DNA of 64,000 nt from Streptomyces cyaneogriseus subsp. noncyanogenus. Its GTDB lineage: Bacteria; Actinomycetota; Actinomycetes; Streptomycetales; Streptomycetaceae. The notes beneath the pieces are model-generated. The model did not search any database. It saw only the letters and a list, made by a program, of their open reading frames with translations, and had not been told where the DNA came from. The position numbers and the translations under genes are program-made. The stretch lies in the NCBI RefSeq assembly GCF_000931445.1, contig NZ_CP010849.1, positions 1,612,001-1,676,000 on the forward strand. Direction: 5' to 3'. Positions 12,363 through 23,020 of this stretch are shown one piece after another. How positions within the stretch are numbered: the stretch's first letter is position 1; every line of letters begins with the position of its first letter.

Positions 12363-13516
12363 CGGCGCTTCCCCGACGGACGGCCGCGGCCCCGGCTGCG
12401 GGACGCGGGCTGGTTGCGGGGACCGACGACGGCCGGGGCCGCGTCCTGCGGCTCCATGGCGTCCTCCGCCTCCTCGATGTCTTCGGCCTCCTCGGCGTAG
12501 GCGCCCCCTTCGGCGAGCTCCGCCTCCGTGGGCTCGCCCTTGGCCACGGCCTGTGCGCGCTTGGCCAGGACGCGCTTCTTCAGCGCCTTCATCTGCGGCT
12601 CGAGCTCCTTGAGGTCGGCGACGAGCGGCGTGGCGATGAAGATCGAGGAGTACGCGCCGGCCGCCAGGCCGACGAACAGCGACAGCGAGATGTCGTTGAG
12701 CATGCCCGCGCCGAGCACGCCACCGCCGATGAACAGCAGGCCCGCGACCGGCAGCAGCGCGACCACCGTGGTGTTGACGGAGCGGACCAGGGTGCTGTTG
12801 ATCGAGCGGTTGGCGACGTCGCTGTAGGTCCAGCGGGTCTGCTTGCCGATGTCCCTGGTCTGCTCCTTGAGGCTGTCGAAGACGACGACCGTGTCGTAGA
12901 GCGAATAACCGAGGATGGTGAGCAGACCGATCACCGTGCCCGGCGTGACCTCGAAGCCGACGAGGGCGTAGATGCCGACGGTGATGGTGATGTCGTGGAT
13001 CAGTGCGACGAACGCGGCGAGCGCCATGCGCCACTCGAACGCGATCGCGAGGTAGATCACCACGAGGATCAGGAAGATCCCGAGGCCCTGCCACGCCTTG
13101 TTGGCGATCTGGTCGCCCCAGCTCGGGCCGACCAGATCGGCGTTGATCTGCTCCGCGTCGACCTTCAGGTCCTCGGCGAGGTCTTCCTTGATCTGGTCCG
13201 ACTTGCCGGTGTCGATGCCCGCGACCTGGATGCGCAGGCTGCCGTCACCGAGCTTCTGCACGATGGCGTCGTGACCGGACGCCTCCTCGGCGTGCTCCTC
13301 GGCCTGCGCCACGGAGACGGCGGTGTTCTTCGGCGTGGTGAAGACGGCACCGCCCTGGAACTCGATGCCCATGTTCAGGCCGCGCACCGCCAGGCCGACG
13401 ATGGCCGTGATGGTGATCAGGATCGAGATGCCGTACCAGATCTTGCGGTTCTTGACGAAGTCGTAGCCGACCTCGCCACGGTGCAGTCGGGCGCCGAGGT
13501 TGCCGAGCTTCGACAT
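12359..13516 (-). CDS. secF: Protein translocase subunit SecF
   Basis: This 385-residue membrane protein works with SecD and YajC to drive Sec-dependent export using the proton motive force. One transmembrane segment is near residues 27-47, followed by an external domain and a five-segment RND-like membrane domain containing the conserved GYSLYDTVVVFD. The C-terminal cytoplasmic tail of about 80 residues is unusually acidic, then basic. It starts 3 bp after the secD stop and overlaps apt, giving the operon order yajC-secD-secF-apt. Confidence 0.96.
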   Translation of the reverse strand: MSKLGNLGARLHRGEVGYDFVKNRKIWYGISILITITAIVGLAVRGLNMGIEFQGGAVFTTPKNTAVSVAQAEEHAEEASGHDAIVQKLGDGSLRIQVAGIDTGKSDQIKEDLAEDLKVDAEQINADLVGPSWGDQIANKAWQGLGIFLILVVIYLAIAFEWRMALAAFVALIHDITITVGIYALVGFEVTPGTVIGLLTILGYSLYDTVVVFDSLKEQTRDIGKQTRWTYSDVANRSINSTLVRSVNTTVVALLPVAGLLFIGGGVLGAGMLNDISLSLFVGLAAGAYSSIFIATPLVADLKELEPQMKALKKRVLAKRAQAVAKGEPTEAELAEGGAYAEEAEDIEEAEDAMEPQDAAPAVVGPRNQPASRSRGRGRPSGKRR

Positions 13517-13519
13517 CTC

Positions 13520-15304
13520 TCACGCCTCCTTCGGGTCGACGGGGCCGGCGGGGCGGACGGGACGACGGGTGCGGCGCAGCGGCGGCTTGGCACCCAGGCT
13601 CCTGGGGTCGAGACCGGACCACTTGTGGCCGTCGGCGAAGAACTTCCGGCGGGCCATCAGCGTCAGCAGCGGCTTGGTGAAGAGGAACACCACCACGACG
13701 TCGAGGAGGGTGGTCAGGCCGAGCGTGAACGCGAAGCCCTGGACCTTGCCGACAGTGACGATGAAGAGCACCGCGGCGGCGAGGAACGACACGAAGTCGG
13801 AGACCAGGATGGTGCGCCGGGCGCGCGGCCAGGCCCGCTCGACGGCGGGGCGCAGCGAGCGGCCCTCGCGGATCTCGTCGCGGACGCGTTCGAAGTACAC
13901 GATGAACGAGTCCGCGGTGATGCCGATGGCGACGATGGCACCGCAGACGGCCGGCAGGTTCAGCGCGAAGCCGATGGCCGGGCCCAGCAGCGACATGATC
14001 ACGTAGGTGAGGGCCGCGGAGACCAGCAGCGAGGCGACGGCGATGAAGGACAGGCCGCGGTAGTAGACCAGCAGGTAGAGCACGACCAGGGCGAGGCCGA
14101 TGGCGCCCGCGATCAGACCGGCCTGCAACTGGTCCCCGCCGAGGGCGGCGGTGACGGTGGTGACGCTGTCCTCCTTGAAGGTCAGCGGCAGGGCGCCGTA
14201 GGACAGCATGTTGGCCAGGCTCTGGGCTTCCTCCTGGGTGAAGCTGCCGGAGATCTCGGCGTTGCCGCCGGTCAGCGCCTCGTTGACGTACGGGCTGGAG
14301 ACGACGTCGTTGTCCAGGACGATGGCGAACTGGTCCTGCGGGGACTGGTTCTGCGCCAGCTTGCCGGTGATGCTCGCGAACTTCTTGGCGCCCTCGTCCG
14401 TGAAGTCCATGGTCACGGTCCAGCCGGCGGCGGTCTGGGTGTTGAAGACGGCCTGGGCCTTGTCGACGTCCGTGCCGTCGACCTCGGCGGGGCCGAGGAG
14501 GTACTTCTGCCACTGGCCCTGCGAGTTGCCGCAGGCCACGATCGGGTCGCTCGGCTTGGAACCGTCGCCGGCCTTGGCGCGGGCCGCCGGGTCGGCGCAG
14601 TCCAGGGCGGTGTAGGCGGCCTGGAGCTTGCTGTCCGCGTCACCGGCGGCGCTGCCGCTCGGGGACGGGGAGGCGCTGCCGCCGGGGGACGAGGAGGCGC
14701 TCGCCGAGCCGCTGCCGGACGGGGTCGGCTCGGCCTTCAGGGCGTCGGTGACCGCGCGGCCCTGGGTGGTCGCGCTCGCCGTGGGGCTGGCGGAGGCGGA
14801 CGGCGACGAGCTCGCCTTCTCGCCGTCCGTGGCCTTGTCCGAGGCCGAGGCGCCCGGGGAGGCGCTCGCCGAGGGGCTGGCCGTCGGGGCGGCGCCGGAG
14901 ACCTCGGTGGCGAGGACCGGGCGGAAGTAGAGCTTGGCGGTGGTGCCGACCTGCTCCCGGGCCTGCTTGGAGTTCGTGCCCTTGGGGATGTTGACGATGA
15001 TGTTGTCGTCGCCCTGGGTCTGGACCTCGGACTCCGAGACGCCAAGACCGTTGACACGGCGCTCCATGATGGAGACCGCCGTGTCCATGTTGGTCTTGTT
15101 GATCGCGGACTCCTGGCCGGCCTCGGGAACCGCCCGGAGCGTGATGCTCGTACCGCCGGCCAGGTCGATGCCGAGACGCGGAGTGGTGTGCCCTGAGGCG
15201 AACATACCGCCGGTGAGCGCCACGATGGCGATCAGGATCAGGGCCAGCGAGCGCCCCGGCTTGCTCTGGGCGCTCGCGCTCCGGCCCTTTCTAGGTGCTG
15301 GCAC
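13520..15304 (-). CDS. secD: Protein translocase subunit SecD
   Basis: This 594-residue protein is the large partner of SecF. The signature LGIDLAGGTSI is at about residues 44-54 and the RND-type membrane domain is C-terminal (GITADSFIVYFER region). A Ser/Ala/Pro/Gly-rich insertion of about 90 residues (roughly 133-222) interrupts the first external domain and is much longer than in enterobacterial SecD. I chose the GTG (encoding M-PAPRKGRS) preceded by GAGGGAG; the frame is open for another 20 codons, so the start is not certain. Confidence 0.93.
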   Translation of the reverse strand: MPAPRKGRSASAQSKPGRSLALILIAIVALTGGMFASGHTTPRLGIDLAGGTSITLRAVPEAGQESAINKTNMDTAVSIMERRVNGLGVSESEVQTQGDDNIIVNIPKGTNSKQAREQVGTTAKLYFRPVLATEVSGAAPTASPSASASPGASASDKATDGEKASSSPSASASPTASATTQGRAVTDALKAEPTPSGSGSASASSSPGGSASPSPSGSAAGDADSKLQAAYTALDCADPAARAKAGDGSKPSDPIVACGNSQGQWQKYLLGPAEVDGTDVDKAQAVFNTQTAAGWTVTMDFTDEGAKKFASITGKLAQNQSPQDQFAIVLDNDVVSSPYVNEALTGGNAEISGSFTQEEAQSLANMLSYGALPLTFKEDSVTTVTAALGGDQLQAGLIAGAIGLALVVLYLLVYYRGLSFIAVASLLVSAALTYVIMSLLGPAIGFALNLPAVCGAIVAIGITADSFIVYFERVRDEIREGRSLRPAVERAWPRARRTILVSDFVSFLAAAVLFIVTVGKVQGFAFTLGLTTLLDVVVVFLFTKPLLTLMARRKFFADGHKWSGLDPRSLGAKPPLRRTRRPVRPAGPVDPKEA

Positions 15305-15323
15305 CTTCTCGTACTCCCTCTCG

Positions 15324-15357
15324 GGCCGCCGCACGCCGGGTCGGCGTGCGGGCGGCC
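15324..15357 (-). promoter_or_regulatory. Hairpin in the yajC-secD gap, just upstream of the secD ribosome binding site
   Basis: Two stacked 7-bp GC stems (15324-15330/15351-15357 and 15331-15337/15343-15349) separated by one bulged base form a strong hairpin about 20 nt before the secD start. The minus strand continues directly into the secD Shine-Dalgarno region rather than a T run. It could protect the mRNA or tune secD expression relative to yajC. Confidence 0.45.
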
Positions 15358-15435
15358 ATGGCATGGTGTCGGGATCCCGTGGAAGCCGCGCATGCCCGAT
15401 GGCGCGCGGTCAGCGCCGCGCGCCCCGGGGCACGG

Positions 15436-15930
15436 CTACTTCGTCTCGGTGTCGCCGTCGGTCTTCTTCGGCTCTTCGTCCGTCTTCGCCTCGGCGGCCA
15501 CGGGCTCGTCGGCGGGCTCGTCGGCCTGGTCCTTCTTGCCGAGGTCGACGGGCTTGTCGTCGGGGGCGCCGGCGGCGGAGTCGTCGGACTCGGTGAGGGA
15601 GGAGGCGTCGTCCGGGACGATGTCGGCATCGTTCTTCAGGTCGTGCTCGATGCCGTGGACGATGCGGTTGTACTCGTCGTCCGAGAGGACGGCGCCGATC
15701 GAGTTCTTGGCGAAGACCAGCTCGACGCCGGGCGCGGCGTCGAGGAGGACGGTGTCCTCGTTGACCTCCTTGACCGTGGCGTACATGCCCCCGATGGTGC
15801 GGACGCCGGAACCGGGCTGCATCTGGTTCCGCATGTCGAGGGCCTGCTGCTGCTTCTTCTTGGCCGACCGGGTCATCAGGAACATGGCCCCGATGAGCAC
15901 GATGAACGGGAGGAGGGTCACGAGACTCAC
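15436..15930 (-). CDS. yajC: Preprotein translocase subunit YajC
   Basis: This 164-residue small membrane protein accompanies SecDF. One transmembrane segment lies at about residues 3-20, followed by the characteristic basic stretch and the cytoplasmic GSGVRTIGGMYATV motif. A long acidic tail rich in Asp, Glu and Lys (about residues 100-164) extends beyond the family core. The GTG start is directly downstream of ruvB on the same strand, with a 227-bp gap that contains no convincing gene. Confidence 0.93.
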   Translation of the reverse strand: MSLVTLLPFIVLIGAMFLMTRSAKKKQQQALDMRNQMQPGSGVRTIGGMYATVKEVNEDTVLLDAAPGVELVFAKNSIGAVLSDDEYNRIVHGIEHDLKNDADIVPDDASSLTESDDSAAGAPDDKPVDLGKKDQADEPADEPVAAEAKTDEEPKKTDGDTETK

Positions 15931-16157
15931 GGGTCGGTACTTCCTTCACACGACCGCGATGGTGGGCGGCCTGATGGTTGGGGGTGTGTGCTGCCGACAG
16001 AGGCGGCATCGGCGGAGTCTAAGCGAGTCCGCGCGCAGGGAACAACGCTCAGCATGGCACCGGAGTTCCTCCCGCGGCCAATGCGCGCGCCGCGCGGCCC
16101 GCTCGGGGCCCGCTCACGGCGCGCTCGGGGCCCGTTCCCGGCGCCGTCACGCCCTCG

Positions 16158-17261
16158 TCAGGTCCCGAACAGGTCCCCTTGTCCGTTTCCGCCGGTTTTT
16201 CCTCCGGTCTGCTGAAGCGGCGGGGTGAGGCCGAGGTGCGCCCAGGCGGCGGGAGTGGCGATCCGTCCGCGCGGGGTGCGGGCGAGCAGGCCCTCCCGTA
16301 CGAGGAAGGGTTCGGCCACTTCCTCGACCGTCTCGCGCTCCTCCCCCACCGCGACGGCGAGGGTCGACAGGCCGACCGGGCCGCCGCCGAACAGCTTGAG
16401 CAGGGCGTGCAGCACGGCCCGGTCGAGGCGGTCCAGGCCGCGCGCGTCGACCTCGTACACCGCCAGGGCCGCCTCCGCGATCTCCTTGGTGATCACTCCG
16501 TCCGCCTTGACCTGGGCGTAGTCGCGGACGCGGCGCAGCAGGCGGTTGGCGATGCGGGGGGTGCCGCGGGAGCGGCCGGCGATCTCCGCGGCGCCGTCCG
16601 GCTCGATCTCGACGTCGAGGAGGCTCGCGGAGCGGTGGACGACCCGCTCCAGCTCGGCCGGTTCGTAGAACTCCATGTGCGCCGTGAAGCCGAAGCGGTC
16701 GCGCAGCGGGGGCGGCAGCAGGCCCGCGCGGGTGGTGGCGCCGACCAGGGTGAAGGGCGGCAGTTCGAGCGGGATGGCGGTGGCGCCCGGTCCCTTGCCG
16801 ACGATGACGTCGACGCGGAAGTCCTCCATCGCCATGTACAGCATCTCCTCGGCGGGCCGGGACATGCGGTGGATCTCGTCGAGGAAGAGGACCTCGCCCT
16901 CCTGGAGGGAGGACAGGATCGCGGCGAGATCGCCGGCGTGCTGGATGGCGGGCCCGGAGGTGATGCGGATCGGGGCGCCCATCTCGGCCGCGATGATCAT
17001 CGACAGGGTCGTCTTGCCGAGGCCGGGGGCGCCGGAGAGCAGCACGTGGTCGGCGGTGGCGCCGCGCGCGCGGGCGGCGCGCAGGACGAGGTCGAGCTGC
17101 TCGCGGACCTTCTCCTGGCCGATGAACTCGTCCAGGTCCTTGGGGCGCAGGGCCGCCTCGACGGCCTGGTCCTCACCGTCGGCGACCGGGCCCACCAGCC
17201 GCTCTCCGGCGGGGCCGGCGGGCTGCCCGGCGGCGGAGTCGGTCGTGTCGTCCCAGTTCAT
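16158..17261 (-). CDS. ruvB: Holliday junction branch-migration helicase RuvB
   Basis: This 367-residue AAA+ motor drives branch migration with RuvA. Walker A (GAPGLGKTT) and Walker B (LFLDEIHRM) are intact, as are the sensor-type segment LVGATTRAG and the C-terminal winged helix. A Pro/Ala-rich N-terminal extension and a Gly-rich C-terminus are minor differences from E. coli. It lies 27 bp downstream of ruvA in a ruvC-ruvA-ruvB operon. Confidence 0.97.
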   Translation of the reverse strand: MNWDDTTDSAAGQPAGPAGERLVGPVADGEDQAVEAALRPKDLDEFIGQEKVREQLDLVLRAARARGATADHVLLSGAPGLGKTTLSMIIAAEMGAPIRITSGPAIQHAGDLAAILSSLQEGEVLFLDEIHRMSRPAEEMLYMAMEDFRVDVIVGKGPGATAIPLELPPFTLVGATTRAGLLPPPLRDRFGFTAHMEFYEPAELERVVHRSASLLDVEIEPDGAAEIAGRSRGTPRIANRLLRRVRDYAQVKADGVITKEIAEAALAVYEVDARGLDRLDRAVLHALLKLFGGGPVGLSTLAVAVGEERETVEEVAEPFLVREGLLARTPRGRIATPAAWAHLGLTPPLQQTGGKTGGNGQGDLFGT

Positions 17262-17288
17262 TGCGTATGCCTCGGGGTCTCGGTACGG

Positions 17289-17894
17289 CTATCGGGCACG
17301 GTTGAGCGTCTGCAGGGCCGCCTTCAGCAGCCGTCCCACCTGGGGGGTGCCGCCGGCGGCCTCGGCCTGCGGCGCCACGGCGGCCACGGCCTCGTCGGCC
17401 TCGCGGGTGGCGTACCCGAGGCCGATGAGGGCGGCGTGCAGCTGGTCCCGCCAGCCGGAGGCGGCCGGGGTCGTGGCGGCGGGGGCGCCGACGGGCTCGC
17501 CCAGGCGGTCCTTGAGCTCCAGCAGCAGCTTCTGGGCGCCCTTCTTGCCGATGCCGGGGACGGCGGTGAGCGCCTTCTCGTCGGCGGTGGAGACCGCGCG
17601 GCGCAAAGCGTCCGGGGTGTGCACGGCCAGCATGGCCTGGGCGAGGCGGGGGCCGACGCCGCTGGCGGTCTGGAGCAGCTCGAAGACCTGGCGCTCGTCG
17701 TCGTCCGCGAAGCCGTACAGGGTCAGGGAGTCCTCGCGTACGACGAGTGAGGTGGCGAGCTTGGCGGAGCGGCCGACGCGGAGGGTGGAGAGCGTGTTGG
17801 GCGTGCACTGCAGGGCCATGCCGACGCCGCCGACCTCGATCACCGCGGTGTCGGGGGCGAGTGCGGCGACCGTGCCGCTGACGAAGGCGATCAT
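17289..17894 (-). CDS. ruvA: Holliday junction complex subunit RuvA
   Basis: This 201-residue subunit binds the four-way junction and loads RuvB. The N-terminal beta domain begins MIAFVSGTV; two helix-hairpin-helix motifs follow ([12 protein letters not shown] and [12 protein letters not shown]), with a C-terminal RuvB-interacting domain after an Ala/Pro-rich linker. The ATG start overlaps the ruvC stop (ATGA), which fixes the start and implies translational coupling. Confidence 0.97.
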   Translation of the reverse strand: MIAFVSGTVAALAPDTAVIEVGGVGMALQCTPNTLSTLRVGRSAKLATSLVVREDSLTLYGFADDDERQVFELLQTASGVGPRLAQAMLAVHTPDALRRAVSTADEKALTAVPGIGKKGAQKLLLELKDRLGEPVGAPAATTPAASGWRDQLHAALIGLGYATREADEAVAAVAPQAEAAGGTPQVGRLLKAALQTLNRAR

Positions 17895-18505
17895 GCCGTA
17901 CGGCCTTTCGATGCGTGCGGGACTGCGGAGGGAGCCGCCGGTGTTCCGGGGGCTCGGGACGCCCGGGGGGCGGGGGATGACCGGGCGGCCGTGCCCTGGT
18001 GCCGGGCGACGGCCTGCTGGAGCCGGTTCTGGGCGGGGGCCCGCCAGATGTGGCAGATGGCGAGGGCGAGGGCGTCGGCGGCGTCGGCGGGCCTGGGGGG
18101 CGCGGCGAGCCGCAGCAGGCGGGTGACCATGGCGCCCACCTGGGCCTTGTCGGCGCGTCCGCTGCCGGTGACGGCGGCCTTGACCTCGCTCGGGGTGTGC
18201 AGGGCGACGGGGATCCCGCGGCGCGAGGCGCACAGCAGGGCGACGGCGCTGGCCTGGGCGGTGCCCATGACCGTGCGGACGTTGTGCTGGCTGAAGACCC
18301 GCTCCACCGCCACGTACTCCGGGCGGTGCTCGTCGAGCCAGTCTTCGATGCCCTGCTCGATGGCGACGAGGCGGTGTCCGAGCTCCGCGTCCGCGGGGGT
18401 GCGCACCACTCCCACGCCGAGCATGGTGAGCGGTCGCCCGGCGACGCCCTCGACCACGCCGACACCGCAGCGGGTCAGCCCCGGGTCCACCCCCAGTACG
18501 CGCAC
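17891..18505 (-). CDS. ruvC: Holliday junction resolvase RuvC
   Basis: This 204-residue endonuclease resolves Holliday junctions. The four catalytic carboxylates are present: D7 (GVDPG), E68 (VERVF), D141 and D144 (DAADALA). The C-terminal 40 residues are a Pro/Ala/Ser-rich tail beyond the usual fold. The GTG start is the first codon of MRVLGVDPG. It is the first gene of the ruvCAB operon. Confidence 0.97.
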   Translation of the reverse strand: MRVLGVDPGLTRCGVGVVEGVAGRPLTMLGVGVVRTPADAELGHRLVAIEQGIEDWLDEHRPEYVAVERVFSQHNVRTVMGTAQASAVALLCASRRGIPVALHTPSEVKAAVTGSGRADKAQVGAMVTRLLRLAAPPRPADAADALALAICHIWRAPAQNRLQQAVARHQGTAARSSPAPRASRAPGTPAAPSAVPHASKGRTA

Positions 18506-18568
18506 GCGCCCCTCCCTTCGATCACCTGTTTGTGCAGGCTATCGGGTGCCACCGACAACGCCCGCACA

Positions 18569-18605
18569 GCGACGGGCCGACGGGTGTGTCCCGTCGGCCC
18601 GTCGC
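18569..18605 (-). terminator. Terminator downstream of yebC
   Basis: A perfect 16-bp inverted repeat (18569-18584 with 18590-18605, loop TGTGT) lies 14 nt past the yebC stop and upstream of ruvC. There is no T run, as is common for Streptomyces terminators. Confidence 0.75.
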
Positions 18606-18618
18606 GGCGGTCGTCGGC

Positions 18619-19371
18619 TCAGGCGTCGACCTTCTCCATGATCTCGTCGCTGACGTCGAAGTTGGCGAAGACGTTCTGCACGTCGTCGCTGTCCTCCAGC
18701 GCGTCGATCAGCTTGAAGATCTTCTTGGCGCCCTCCTCGTCCAGCTCGACCTGCATGGTCGGGACGAAGTTGGCGTCGGCGGACTCGTAGTCGATGCCGG
18801 CGTTCTGCAGGGCGGTGCGGACCGCGACCAGGTCGGTCGGCTCGCTGATGACCTCGAAGGTCTCGCCGAGGTCGTTGACCTCCTCGGCCCCCGCGTCCAG
18901 GACGGCGGTGAGGACGTCGTCCTCGGTCAGCTCGCCCTTGGGGACGATCACGACGCCCTTGCGGTTGAACAGGTACGACACCGAGCCGGGGTCGGCCATG
19001 GAGCCGCCGTTGCGGGTCATGGCGACGCGGACCTCGGAGGCGGCGCGGTTGCGGTTGTCGGTGAGGCACTCGATGAGCACCGCGACGCCGTTGGGGCCGT
19101 AGCCCTCGTACATGATCGTCTCGTAGTCGGCGCCGCCGGCCTCCAGGCCCGCGCCGCGCTTGACCGCGGAGTCGATGTTCTTGTTCGGGACCGAGCTCTT
19201 CTTCGCCTTCTGGATGGCGTCGTACAGCGTCGGGTTGCCGTCGGGGTCGGCACCGCCCATCCGGGCCGCGACCTCGATGTTCTTGATCAGCTTCGCGAAG
19301 AGCTTGCCGCGCTTGGCATCGATGACGGCCTTCTTGTGCTTCGTCGTGGCCCATTTAGAGTGGCCGGACAT
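18619..19371 (-). CDS. yebC: YebC/PmpR family protein
   Basis: This 250-residue member of the YebC/TACO1 family starts with the signature [14 protein letters not shown] and contains [10 protein letters not shown] and the acidic C-terminal domain. The family has been described both as DNA-binding regulators and as translation factors acting on ribosome stalling; the sequence does not decide between them. It sits between pdxT and ruvC, as in mycobacteria (Rv2603c). Confidence 0.95.
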   Translation of the reverse strand: MSGHSKWATTKHKKAVIDAKRGKLFAKLIKNIEVAARMGGADPDGNPTLYDAIQKAKKSSVPNKNIDSAVKRGAGLEAGGADYETIMYEGYGPNGVAVLIECLTDNRNRAASEVRVAMTRNGGSMADPGSVSYLFNRKGVVIVPKGELTEDDVLTAVLDAGAEEVNDLGETFEVISEPTDLVAVRTALQNAGIDYESADANFVPTMQVELDEEGAKKIFKLIDALEDSDDVQNVFANFDVSDEIMEKVDA

Positions 19372-19447
19372 CTGCCTGTCTCCTTCGCGTTACCCGTCTC
19401 TGTACGAACTCCCCCAGCTTCGAGCCTGGGAGACATCCCCGGAGATC

Positions 19448-20056
19448 CTACAAGGACTCCGCCGCGCGGTCGGCGCGCACCATGTCGGTGAACAAGCGGT
19501 GCACGCGGTGGTCGCCGGTCAGCTCCGGGTGGAACGACGTGGCGAGCGCGTTGCCCTGGCGGACGGCGACGATGTGGCCGTCGTGCTCGGCCAGCACCTC
19601 GGCCCCGGCACCGACGGACTCGACCCAGGGAGCCCGGATGAAAACGCCCTCTACAGGATCGCCCTCGACGCCCTTGACGTCGACCGCGGCCTCGAAGGAC
19701 TCGTTCTGCCGCCCGAAGGCGTTGCGCCGCACGATCATGTCGATGCCGCCGACGGTCTCCTGGCCCGCGCGCGGGTCGAGGATCTTGTCGGCGAGCAGGA
19801 TCATGCCGGCGCAGGTGCCGTAGACGGGCATGCCGGCGCGCACGCGCGCGCGGAGGGGCTCCATCACTCCGAAGAGGACGGCCAGCTTGGAGATGGTGGT
19901 GGACTCCCCGCCGGGCAGGACGAGACCGTCGACCTCGGCGAGCTCCCCGGGGCGCCGGACCGGCCTGGCCACGGCGTCGGCCGCGGCCAGGGCGATCAGG
20001 TGCTCCCGTACGTCGCCCTGGAGGGCCAGGACGCCGATCACAGGTGCTTCACTCAT
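19448..20056 (-). CDS. pdxT: Pyridoxal 5'-phosphate synthase glutaminase subunit
   Basis: This 202-residue class I glutaminase supplies ammonia to PdxS for vitamin B6 synthesis. The triad is visible: C82 in GTCAGM, and H176 and E178 in SFHPEL. The [12 protein letters not shown] start is typical. It begins 4 bp after the pdxS stop, so the two subunits are cotranscribed. Confidence 0.97.
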   Translation of the reverse strand: MSEAPVIGVLALQGDVREHLIALAAADAVARPVRRPGELAEVDGLVLPGGESTTISKLAVLFGVMEPLRARVRAGMPVYGTCAGMILLADKILDPRAGQETVGGIDMIVRRNAFGRQNESFEAAVDVKGVEGDPVEGVFIRAPWVESVGAGAEVLAEHDGHIVAVRQGNALATSFHPELTGDHRVHRLFTDMVRADRAAESL

Positions 20057-20060
20057 GGGG

Positions 20061-20975
20061 TCACCAGCCGCGGTTGGCGTAGCGCTCGGTCTCGGGCAGG
20101 GTGTCGCAGTTGATGCCGACCATGGCCTCGCCGAGGTTGCGGGAGGCGTCGGCGATGATCTTCGGGTCGTCGTAGAAGGTGGTGGCCTTCACGATGGCGG
20201 CGGCCCGCTTGGCCGGGTCGCCGGACTTGAAGATGCCGGAGCCGACGAAGACGCCCTCGGCGCCGAGCTGGCGCATCAGCGCCGCGTCGGCCGGGGTGGC
20301 CACGCCGCCCGCGGAGAAGAGCACCACGGGGAGCTTGCCCAGCTCGGCGACCTCCTTGACCAGCTCGTAGGGGGCGCGCAGCTCCTTGGCGGCGGCGTAC
20401 AGCTCGTTGTTGTCGTAGCCGCGCAGACGGGCGATCTCGTTCTTGATCTGGCGGAGGTGGCGGACGGCCTCGACGACGTTGCCGGTGCCGGCCTCGCCCT
20501 TGGAGCGGATCATGGCCGCGCCCTCGGCGATGCGGCGCAGGGCCTCGCCCAGGTTGGTGGCGCCGCAGACGAAGGGGGTGGTGAAGGCCCACTTGTCGGA
20601 GTGGTTGACCTCGTCGGCCGGGGTGAGGACCTCGGACTCGTCGATGTAGTCGACGCCGAGGGACTGCAGCACCTGGGCCTCGACGAAGTGGCCGATGCGG
20701 GACTTGGCCATGACCGGGATCGAGACGGCGTCGATGATGCCCTCGATCATGTCCGGGTCCGACATCCGGGCCACGCCGCCGTCCTTGCGGATGTCGGCCG
20801 GGACCCGCTCCAGGGCCATGACGGCGACGGCGCCCGCGTCCTCGGCGATCTTCGCCTGCTCCGGCGTGACGACGTCCATGATCACGCCGCCCTTGAGCTG
20901 CTCGGCCATGCCGCGCTTCACGCGTGCGGTGCCGGTCTCGGGGGTCTGGGCGGAGTTGGGGGTCGTGGTGGACAC
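20061..20975 (-). CDS. pdxS: Pyridoxal 5'-phosphate synthase subunit
   Basis: This 304-residue synthase makes PLP from ribose 5-phosphate, glyceraldehyde 3-phosphate and ammonia. The Schiff-base lysine is K91 in VMAKSRIGH, and the phosphate-binding segments GEAGTGN and GSGIFKS are present. I chose the GTG giving [10 protein letters not shown], which has GAGGTCACCC upstream; the very long open frame further upstream is only the antisense of the next genes. The pdxS-pdxT order is the usual one. Confidence 0.97.
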   Translation of the reverse strand: MSTTTPNSAQTPETGTARVKRGMAEQLKGGVIMDVVTPEQAKIAEDAGAVAVMALERVPADIRKDGGVARMSDPDMIEGIIDAVSIPVMAKSRIGHFVEAQVLQSLGVDYIDESEVLTPADEVNHSDKWAFTTPFVCGATNLGEALRRIAEGAAMIRSKGEAGTGNVVEAVRHLRQIKNEIARLRGYDNNELYAAAKELRAPYELVKEVAELGKLPVVLFSAGGVATPADAALMRQLGAEGVFVGSGIFKSGDPAKRAAAIVKATTFYDDPKIIADASRNLGEAMVGINCDTLPETERYANRGW

Positions 20976-21097
20976 GGGTGACCTCGCTGTAGTGAAGAGG
21001 GTTTCTGCTCGTCCGAGGAAACGCGAGGGGACCAGGCCACAGCAAGGGCCAATGTGAAGCCGGTGGATCCTTTTGCGCCGTGGGTGCGCGGAGGCGG

Positions 21098-21640
21098 TCA
21101 GGCCACCCGTTCCACCAGGGCCGCCGGCGGTTCGTCGTCCATCTCGAAGGCCAGCGGGAAGGGGGCGTGTCCGGCCAGCCGGAACCAGCGCACCTTGCGG
21201 TGTTCGCGCAGCCTGCGGGCGGCCCCCACGGCGTCGTTGTGGAAGCGCCGGGCCATCGGGACGCGCCGCACCGCCTCGGCCAGCTCGCGGGCCGCCTCCT
21301 CTCCCCCGGGCGCCTCGCGCAGGCCCTCGACCTGCCGGCTGTCGGCGAACACGGCCCGCAGCGCCTGGCTGAGCTCGCTCTCGGCGACCTCCCGCTGCTC
21401 CTCCTCGGCCTGCCGCGCCGCGTGCGCGGCCTCGTAGAGCACGATCGAGGCGGCGGGGTCGAGCACCCCGGAGGTGGCCAGTTCCTGGGCCACCGAGGCC
21501 CGGCGCAGCAACTGCGCGTCGAGTGCGGCGCGGGCGGCGTCGATCCGGGCGTGCAGCCGGTCCAGCCGGCCCGCCGTCCAGCTCAGGTACAGGCCGATCG
21601 CGACGAGGACGACGAGGATCCAGATCAGGGTTGCGGTCAC
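21098..21640 (-). CDS. LemA-like single-pass membrane protein
   Basis: This 180-residue protein has one N-terminal transmembrane segment (residues 3-20) and a helical soluble domain. LDAQLLRR at about residue 40 and [13 protein letters not shown] near residue 130 resemble the LemA pattern. The GTG start lies directly before the hydrophobic segment, without an obvious Shine-Dalgarno sequence. It lies between pimA and pdxS, the position of Rv2609c in mycobacteria. The function is unknown. Confidence 0.65.
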   Translation of the reverse strand: MTATLIWILVVLVAIGLYLSWTAGRLDRLHARIDAARAALDAQLLRRASVAQELATSGVLDPAASIVLYEAAHAARQAEEEQREVAESELSQALRAVFADSRQVEGLREAPGGEEAARELAEAVRRVPMARRFHNDAVGAARRLREHRKVRWFRLAGHAPFPLAFEMDDEPPAALVERVA

Positions 21641-21856
21641 GGGCGGCAAGGCTACCGGGGCGCTCGGCCCCGGTGGGCCGGGTCCCCGGGCGGCCGCCGC
21701 CGGGTGGACCGGGGGCCTTCGGCGCGCCTCGCCGGGGGCTGCCGCCGCCCCGCACCCCGCTCCGGCCGCGTGCTCGGACGTCAGACGCTGAACGCCGGAT
21801 CGGCCGTCGGTGCCGGAGCCCGCCGTCGGGGGCACCGGCCCCCGCGCGCGGCCGGC

Positions 21857-23020
21857 TCAGTCCCGCGCCAGGCCGAGCCGCGCCCGCAGTCCCGTCGCCC
21901 GGTCGTCCGTCGCCACCGCCGCCGCGCCGGCCGTCACCGTCTCGTACACGGACATGATGTCCGCGCCGACGGTCGACCAGTCGAAGCGCCGGACGTGGGC
22001 GCTGCCCCGCGCGCGCAGCTCGGCCCGCCGTGCCGGGTCCGCCAGCAGCCGCACGGCCGCCTCGGCCAGCGCGTCGGCGTCCTCGTTGGGGAACAGCTCG
22101 CCCGCCGCTCCCCGGTCGAGCACCTGGGCGAAGGCGTCCAGGTCGGAGGCGAGGACGGGAGCGCCCGCGGACATGGCCTCCACCAGGATGATCCCGAAGC
22201 TCTCGCCGCCGGTGTTGGGTGCCACGTACAGGTCGACGCTGCGCAGGAGGCGGGCCTTGTCCTCGTCGCTGATCATGCCGAGGAACTCCACGCGCGGGCG
22301 CAGCTCCTTCGGCAGGCTCGCGACCGCCTCCTCCTCGTCCCCGCGTCCGGCGACGAGCAGCCGGGTTTCCGGGCGGGCGGCGAGGATCTTCGGCAGCGCC
22401 CGCATCAGCACGGGCAGGCCCTTGCGGGGCTCGTCGATGCGGCCTATGAAGCCGATCGTGTCGCCCTGCCACTCGGGTCGGGGCCCGGCCCCGGCGAAGA
22501 AGTCGACGTCCACGCCGTTGGGGATCACCACCGCGTCGCCGCCGAGATGCTCGACGAGGGTGCGGCGGGCGTACTCGCTCACGGCGATGCGGGCGCTGAT
22601 CTTCTCCAGCGCCGCCTGGAGGATCGCGTAGGCGGCGATCATCGCCCGGGAGCGCGGGTTGGAGGTGTGGAAGGTGGCCACGATCGGGCCCTGCGCCGCC
22701 CAGCAGGCGAGCAGGCCGAGCGAGGGCGAGGTCGGCTCGTGGATGTGGATGACGTCGAAGGCGCCCTCGTGCAGCCAGCGCCGCACGCGGGCCGCCGACA
22801 GGAAGCCGAAGTTGAGCCGGGCCACCGAGCCGTTGTACGGCACCGGCACCGCCCGCCCCGCGGAGACCACGTACGGCGGCAGCGGGGTGTCGTCGTCGGC
22901 GGGCGCGAGGACGGAGACCTCGTGGCCGAGCCGGATGAAGTACTCGGCCAGGTCGCGGATGTGGAACTGGACGCCCCCGGGCACGTCCCAGGAGTACGGG
23001 CAGACGATGCCGATCCTCAC
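21857..23020 (-). CDS. pimA: Phosphatidyl-myo-inositol mannosyltransferase (GT4)
   Basis: This 387-residue GT-B glycosyltransferase is predicted to add the first mannose from GDP-mannose to phosphatidylinositol. The N-terminus [16 protein letters not shown] carries the glycine-rich acceptor loop, and the C-terminal domain has the EX7E-type motif within [12 protein letters not shown]. The GTG start overlaps the acyltransferase stop (GTGA), so coupling is direct. The order pgsA-acyltransferase-pimA is that of the mycobacterial PIM cluster, which supports the substrate assignment over other GT4 roles. Confidence 0.9.
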   Translation of the reverse strand: MRIGIVCPYSWDVPGGVQFHIRDLAEYFIRLGHEVSVLAPADDDTPLPPYVVSAGRAVPVPYNGSVARLNFGFLSAARVRRWLHEGAFDVIHIHEPTSPSLGLLACWAAQGPIVATFHTSNPRSRAMIAAYAILQAALEKISARIAVSEYARRTLVEHLGGDAVVIPNGVDVDFFAGAGPRPEWQGDTIGFIGRIDEPRKGLPVLMRALPKILAARPETRLLVAGRGDEEEAVASLPKELRPRVEFLGMISDEDKARLLRSVDLYVAPNTGGESFGIILVEAMSAGAPVLASDLDAFAQVLDRGAAGELFPNEDADALAEAAVRLLADPARRAELRARGSAHVRRFDWSTVGADIMSVYETVTAGAAAVATDDRATGLRARLGLARD

